Shown: piece after piece, positions 58,960 to 64,000 of the stretch
How positions within the stretch are numbered: the stretch's first letter is position 1
Layout of the letters: each line of letters starts with the position of its first letter
Source of the DNA: Acanthochlamys bracteata
Taxonomy: Eukaryota > Streptophyta > Magnoliopsida > Pandanales > Velloziaceae
Reading direction: 5' to 3'
Length of the DNA stretch: 64,000 bases
Assembly: GCA_019914995.1 (NCBI GenBank)
Contig: CM034134.1
Coordinates: forward strand, 886,145 to 950,144
Made by a program: the position numbers and the translations under genes
Notes under the pieces: model-generated
The model's input: the letters and a program-made list of their open reading frames with translations, nothing else
What the model was told of the DNA's origin: nothing
Database searches by the model: none

Positions 58960-59250
58960 TTATAAAAACTTTATTTTATAAGTATTTTTAAACATCTCAT
59001 AAAACAAGTGGATCATGATATAGATAGATAAGAGTTGTTGTTGCATGCTATTGTTCTTTACTTCTTTTCTTCCACTACTCTCCAATTGAAGTTTTGATCT
59101 TTTCATTGATGAGCCCCTTTTTGGATCATGAAGGAGGGAGGGAGGATCCACCGCTCCATGTGCGCTCCCGTCTTTCTCACATGAAAGACAAGAAAATGAA
59201 ACAAAAAGAGAGATGGTGATGAAGGGCAAAAGAAAGAGCAGCAACTTCGT
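58960..59250 (-). CDS. Possible small secreted protein lacking an ATG
   Basis: On the minus strand a 96-codon frame from ACG at 59250 encodes a strongly hydrophobic start (KLLLFLLPFITISLFVSFSC) like a signal peptide, followed by a polar region (SCEKDGSAHGAVDPPSLL, DPKRGSSMKRSKLQLESS). The codon before KLLLF is ACG, one change from ATG, and a TAG lies just before it. It could be a small secreted-peptide gene that lost its start, an exon of an unseen gene, or chance. No known peptide motif (CLE, GLV, CEP or CIF) was recognised. Confidence 0.22.
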   Translation of the reverse strand, partial: TKLLLFLLPFITISLFVSFSCLSCEKDGSAHGAVDPPSLLHDPKRGSSMKRSKLQLESSGRKEVKNNSMQQQLLSIYIMIHLFYEMFKNTYKIKFL

Positions 59251-61352
59251 CTACGGGAAGAAGGCAATAGACTTTAGGCATTACTTTCCGCTGAATAATA
59301 AAAGCATCATGTAAAGAAGACGTTTAGAAGTTCTTATAAAATAAAATTTTTTTAAAACAAAATAGAATCTTAACGACGTAGAATGTTTATTTACTTTCTA
59401 AGTTTAAAAAAAAATTTGTTAAATATTATAAAATATTTATTAGAGAATACAAAATAAAAAATTAGCAAAGAAAATTGTAATAGTACCTAAATTTAGCCAA
59501 GAAAATGAGTTTTTTACTAATTGAAAAAGAACAAGATATAACTATGTGAAAGAAAGCGTCGTGTAAATCGGCTCGATAAATCTTTTCAAACTAATTTTTT
59601 ATATGAATAATATTTTTGATCGTGGTAACTAATAAGTTAATTATATATTCTATGTTTATGCTCTATTTGAGTAATGTAGAAGTAGTGAAGCCAAAAATAG
59701 TCGGAATCCATAATATCATCAAAACTTTTTAAGAAAAATTTGAGAGTACTTCAAATAATGAACTTTTCTGAATAAATTTATCTATTTTGAAGTTTTTGAA
59801 AAAATAAATTTAACTTTTTATACATTACAAAACATAAAAACTTTATATCGTATAATTCTATCTATTTTTTTCATTTAAAAAAATAAAATACTTTAAAATT
59901 TTATTGAAAAATAAAAATAAAATTTTGATAAATAGTGATGAGCAATGAAGAAAGAAGCCAATCTTTTCTATTACTTTCTAGCAAAGAAGACCTTTATGTT
60001 TGTGTGTGAGAGAGAGAAGAGACCACCACAAACACACCACAACACAAACATACCATGTGAAACCCTTTCTAAAAGCTTTCCTTTTCCTTCTTCTTATAAC
60101 CCTAATAAATTTATAAATTCCCTAAAGTCAAAATTTGAGAATCTTTGAGAAATTTATATATGAATTAAGGGTCCCCTATGTTTGTTCATTCATTGGGTAA
60201 CTCCTTTTTTTCCCTTATGTGGCCCAGATTTAGCTTTTGCTAAAAGCAGGTTTGGTTGCGGTGAAATAAGTTCTCAAAAAATCGAATGAATTTTTAAGAA
60301 GTGAGCTTTTTGATAAGTGAGTTTAAAAAATAAATTCAGTTTTTATATCTGATTGTATTTGAAAATATATTTAGAAGCGATTTTGTATATTTAGTTGTAT
60401 TCCGAAGTGAGTCATAATTAAATATTTTGTCCAAAAAATGAGTTCCGATCAAACTCAACACAATAACATAACAAATCGCTCTAGCTCAAAGAATTTCAGA
60501 TTAATGTGTAATGGCACTAGAGTTCTTTACTGGATATATTAGGGCTCCGTTTAGAATTGTTTACTAAAAAAATAGTTTTTATTTTTTATTATATATTTTT
60601 TAATATATATTTTATAAATATATAAAAAATTTATTTAAAAATTTAAAAAGTATAAAACAATTCTACGTAATAAGATTTTTTTTATTACATATTTTATTAT
60701 TTTTTAAAAATAAAAAAATAGAACTCGTATTTTAAAAATAATAAAAATATTTTTATTTTAAAAAAATTTTATTTCATAAACATTTTCAAATCCTCGGTAA
60801 TAAAAAGTTATATGTAATATTTAAGTTACCAAAAATACAAAATTTTGAATTTTCTATTAGTTAACTCATCCAATGACAAAAAGAATGTGTTTTTTTAAGA
60901 GTTAAGGTTGTTAGGTTAAGGACGTGTTTAGCTTACGATAAACTTGAGTTTAAAATGGATTTAAAAAATTAAAAATATTTAATAAAAATAATTTTTTATA
61001 TTAATTTGTATCAATAGTAAGTTTTAAAATTAAATTAAAAAATGTTTTTGATAAAAAAATTTATTTTAAATATATTTTTTTAAAAAGTGAAGATTATGGT
61101 GTAGAAAAACACAGCCCTAATAAAAGTTAACTCCACCAACTCCCACTTTGATTCTCAAAATGAAACCCTCTATAAAATGAACCAACTAATATCAAGGGTG
61201 TAATTGGGCCATAAATGGGCTTAATGGGGTTGTTGCTAAAATGTTATAGCTTTAGTTTACAGGCTGAACTTTTTAGCTTATTTGGCCATTTAGTTAATTA
61301 ATTAATATTTCTTACATTCTATAGAAGGAGAAAAAAGAAAAGCTAGCAATAG

Positions 61353-63853
61353 CTAGTACTGATCAATTGATTGGAAGGCAATAATGTTGTTGTCACACTG
61401 GCTACACAAGTAAATGTTAGGAACCTCGCCGGCGTCCGGGATTCCGACGCACCTCGTATGCTGCATAACTTCACAAACATCACACTGAACCATCCGCTCG
61501 CCGTCCTCGTCCGTCGCGCCGCATGCGCAGTCCACGACCACCACAACGCGACCGCCTTCGCAAATTTCATCTGTTTGATCAGTAACTATTCCGCCGATCA
61601 CAACGATCGTTTCCGGACCAATGTGCCCAAAAACATGGTCTGAATCCGTTCCGTTCACGCCGTTTACCGTTTCCGCAATAAAACTCTTCAATCCGTAGTA
61701 CATTTCCCTATAGTGTCTCTCGGCAATTGTCTTCAATTCACCAAAACTAACATAATTCGGCACCGTAATGTACTCGCAAGGTGGTAACTCCTTATGTAGT
61801 ATCTCATTGCCGCGGTCATCTTTGATTCCGATAGTGCATGGAAGTTTCATGTACCCTTCGATGACGCCGGGGAGTTCGCTTATCAGAGACGAACGAACTC
61901 CGGCGCCGGTGCTGAAGTAGTCCTTGATAAGGTGTTTTGTGTCAAGGACATTCCTAACTGCCATTGAAACTCCACTATACAAACCGTTGTTGGTAGTTTT
62001 TGGTTCCATCAAGATGTGCCTGTACAAGTACACCATGTCCTTCACGACTTGCAACCTTGTCCCAAATGTTGCCGTAGGGATGTTGTGGTTCATATACCTA
62101 CCTGCTGTATCTTCTAAACAATATTCGAGAACTTTGGTAACGGGGTTCACGACCCTTCGGATTATGTAACTTCCAATAACATGGTTGCCAAGTGACTTTA
62201 GGACGTAGTCTAAAAGACCCGTATCGCCTATATAAGTCCGCGCAGCATCCCGTATGTCTTGCCTCGATATCCATTTGGACTCGAGCTTTTTGAGCTCGGC
62301 GATAATGACCTGAGCAGCCATCTCCACTCTCTTTATCGACCAACGGCAAGGCGCTTCACCGACGAGCCCTCGGAAATCCATTGCCGCCATAGTTGCGAAC
62401 GGCGGCAGACGGGCTTTTAGTTCAAGCATGACTTGGAACAAGTTGCCCAGCGTCTGTATTGCGTTGCCGCATAACATTTGGTATTTTGAAACTATCAATT
62501 GCATTTTAGGATAAGCGTAGCGGAAATGTGGAAGGAGGACATTTAATGGAAGGGATTGCAATGCTTGAAGTGACTTCACGTAAATTTCTTGTCTGATGCC
62601 GTAGCTAGGGTGCCCAAATTTGTACCCCCATTTTCCGAACCATGGCTCGCCGTATGCAATCCCGTTGACTAGTCGTAGCTCCATCGGTCCTTTCCTTGCT
62701 TCGTCAATTAAGCTCACCTTTCTATAAACATAAGTTTAAGCATTCTTCTTATTTGTAGATCAAACTATGTGTTTTTTTTATAAAATGTGATTTTTTTAAA
62801 TTAAATACGTTTTTATATTAACCTTAAAAGTAAATTTATACAAAATAAATTATCATAACGTGAGTCCGTAAGATAAATTTATAGAAACAAAAATAAAAAT
62901 AATTCGAAATAATTTTTTAATATAAGAAAGTCACTTCAGATCACTCGAGCAAACGAAGAATAAATTTTAAATGAGTTTTTAAGAAATAAGTATACAGAAC
63001 AAATTATTGCAACAGAATATAAAAAAGTTACTCTGAAAGTGACTTTTTAACGAATAAAGTTATTTTCTAGTGCGAAGAAACACACCCAAAATAAATAACT
63101 AATACGTTTTAGAAATATATTTTATAGTATAAATATGACATAAATACCTGACTTTGAGCGCGAAACAAATACGGTCCCACAAACTTAGTATTTGTTGGCC
63201 TGAAATGAACCGAGAACCAGCTTCAATGCCATTGATGGCAAGCAAATGTCCATAACCATTGGAATGAACAACTCCATGAAGCAGATGTTGATGCCGTTTT
63301 GATCCTGTTGTTGCAATTTTCTGGTTGCCACAATTGAGCACTTGAGTTGATAATGAGTTCCCAATGTTTTTCTTCAAGATTTCTACATCAATTGATGTTT
63401 CTTTTGATAGAACAATGAAATGGTATCGCTTCTTGCATATCAAATGGTGCCCCCATCCTTTAATTATAGCAATATAACAAATTAATAAATCTGCGATATA
63501 AAGAGGTACGCATTATAAAAAATAAGAAAAAATTTTGTTCATCAAAATTTACCTACGGATCGACAATAACGACAATTGCGATTATGCGAAAAATCGACAT
63601 TTTCTTCAATAACGAATAATCTCGAACAAATATGAGAATTTGTTTCTAACTGAAGTTGAAACGACCAAGAGAAACCTTCAACATTGTTGGACTCTTCCAA
63701 ATGTCCCAACTCAACAAAACCCTTGATGTTCTCTTGAAAACTTTCATGGTGCAAAAATTGAGCAAGTTCTTCATTTTTCGCACAAAATGTTTCGAACTTG
63801 AAAATTTTCTCTCCTCTCTTTCTTTTCCTTGAATTTCCAACACTAAAATTCAT
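61353..63853 (-). CDS. MS1: PHD-finger protein of the MALE STERILITY 1 (MS1) type
   Basis: Three exons on the minus strand: 63853-63553, 63457-63148 and 62721-61353; 1980 nt, 659 aa (Arabidopsis MS1 is 672 aa). I chose MNFSVGNSRKRKRG as the start; an in-frame ATG 14 codons upstream encodes an unlikely hydrophobic extension. RKRKRG (residues 9-14) is a probable nuclear signal. Conserved MS1-family blocks follow: GWGHHLICKKRYHFIV, HGVVHSNGYGHLLAINGIE, LWDRICFALKVRKVS, YGEPWFGKWGYKFG and WISRQDIRDAARTYIGDTG. The C-terminal PHD finger has Cys602, Cys604, Cys617, Cys620, His625, Cys628, Cys643 and Cys646 in C4HC3 order. MS1 is a tapetum-specific nuclear regulator needed for pollen wall formation. 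The position Trp usual before His625 (EVWQH) is Met here (EVMQH), a change at an aromatic histone-contact site. The related MMD1 and At1g33420/At2g01810 groups are less likely from the N-terminal match. Confidence 0.9.
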
Positions 63854-64000
63854 AATTCTCCCAAAACAAAATAAAACAAAACAAAATAAAATCAAAATGA
63901 AAAAATTCGATAACAGAATTTTTATGTAATTGCGACTTTAAGTTCAAGATTATGGAGTATATATGCTTGCATGATAGTGTTGTCACACACTTAGTGCCTA
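63854..64000 (-). promoter_or_regulatory. Upstream region of the MS1-type gene
   Basis: The last 147 bp are upstream of the chosen start. An AAAACAAAAT-rich leader (63862-63893) is the likely 5' UTR. Nothing further can be defined before the window ends. Confidence 0.4.

Larger units (their letters stand above)
56171..61352. other. Mostly AT-rich intergenic DNA between the G-box cluster and MS1
   Basis: No convincing gene. 57600-58000 and 58400-58770 are less AT-rich and have short minus-strand frames (57673-57891, 58409-58768) without domains; they could be parts of a transcript. A short telobox-like stretch (TTAGGGTTAGGGTT) is at 57958-57971. A/T palindromic MITE-like blocks occur at about 60542-60805 (starting CTCCGTTTAGAATTG) and 60920-61115 (starting GACGTGTTTAGC, ending AAAAACACAGCCC). 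61130-61352 is probably the MS1 3' flank. Confidence 0.5.

Noticed and set aside
61371-61643. Plus-strand frame over the PHD finger
   Set aside because: Antisense of MS1 exon 3.
1-64000. CRISPR arrays, bacterial operons, rRNA or tRNA genes
   Set aside because: No repeat-spacer arrays, Shine-Dalgarno-spaced genes, rRNA blocks or tRNA A/B box pairs with a cloverleaf were seen; gene structure is eukaryotic.

Overview
This is plant nuclear DNA, almost certainly from a eudicot. Compact GC-richer exons with GT..AG introns sit in extremely AT-rich intergenic DNA full of small transposons, and the gene families (AKR4 aldo-keto reductases, NF-YC, INDETERMINATE-domain zinc finger, TM9/nonaspanin, XRI1, MALE STERILITY 1) are land-plant families. 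No rRNA, tRNA or CRISPR was seen. I cannot name the species.

Layout. Position 1-138 (-): first exon of a probably mitochondrion-targeted protein, cut by the window edge. 3.6-5.3 kb (-): a small XRI1-type gene, three exons, 230 aa. 8.7-29.6 kb (+): three aldo-keto reductase (AKR4) genes in tandem, each with four exons and intact frames (323, 322, 322 aa). The second and third are a recent tandem duplicate. A 10.45-kb degenerate Ty1/copia element with Sirevirus features (16451-26904) lies in the upstream region of the third. 30.1-34.3 kb (-): a TM9/nonaspanin gene, seven exons, 589 aa. 35.7-36.8 kb (+): an NF-YC histone-fold transcription factor, 333 aa. 38.3-42.5 kb (+): an exon-intron structure I do not recognise, with an LTR-like insertion. 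45.7-48.0 kb (-): an IDD14/15/16 (SGR5-type) zinc-finger protein, 462 aa. 48-61 kb: gene-poor AT-rich DNA with MITEs, old repeats and one cluster of G-boxes. 61.4-63.9 kb (-): an MS1-type PHD-finger protein, 659 aa.

The genes do not form a single pathway. The housekeeping and regulatory genes look like an ancestral block: XRI1-like, TM9 and SGR5 relatives are also close together on Arabidopsis chromosome 2 as I recall it. The AKR array is the accessory, lineage-specific part. The most interesting material is there: two young paralogues differ by 13 replacement and only 5 silent changes. Their upstream regions have been remodelled differently: a MITE in one copy; a retrotransposon, a MITE fragment and a retained ACCAACC element in the other. 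The retrotransposon's LTRs (about 9% different by hand count over 385 bp) look older than the duplication that should predate the insertion.

Exon boundaries were deduced by hand from splice consensus, reading phase and family conservation. All coding-length sums are multiples of three. Coordinates of transposon edges are approximate unless a target-site duplication is stated.
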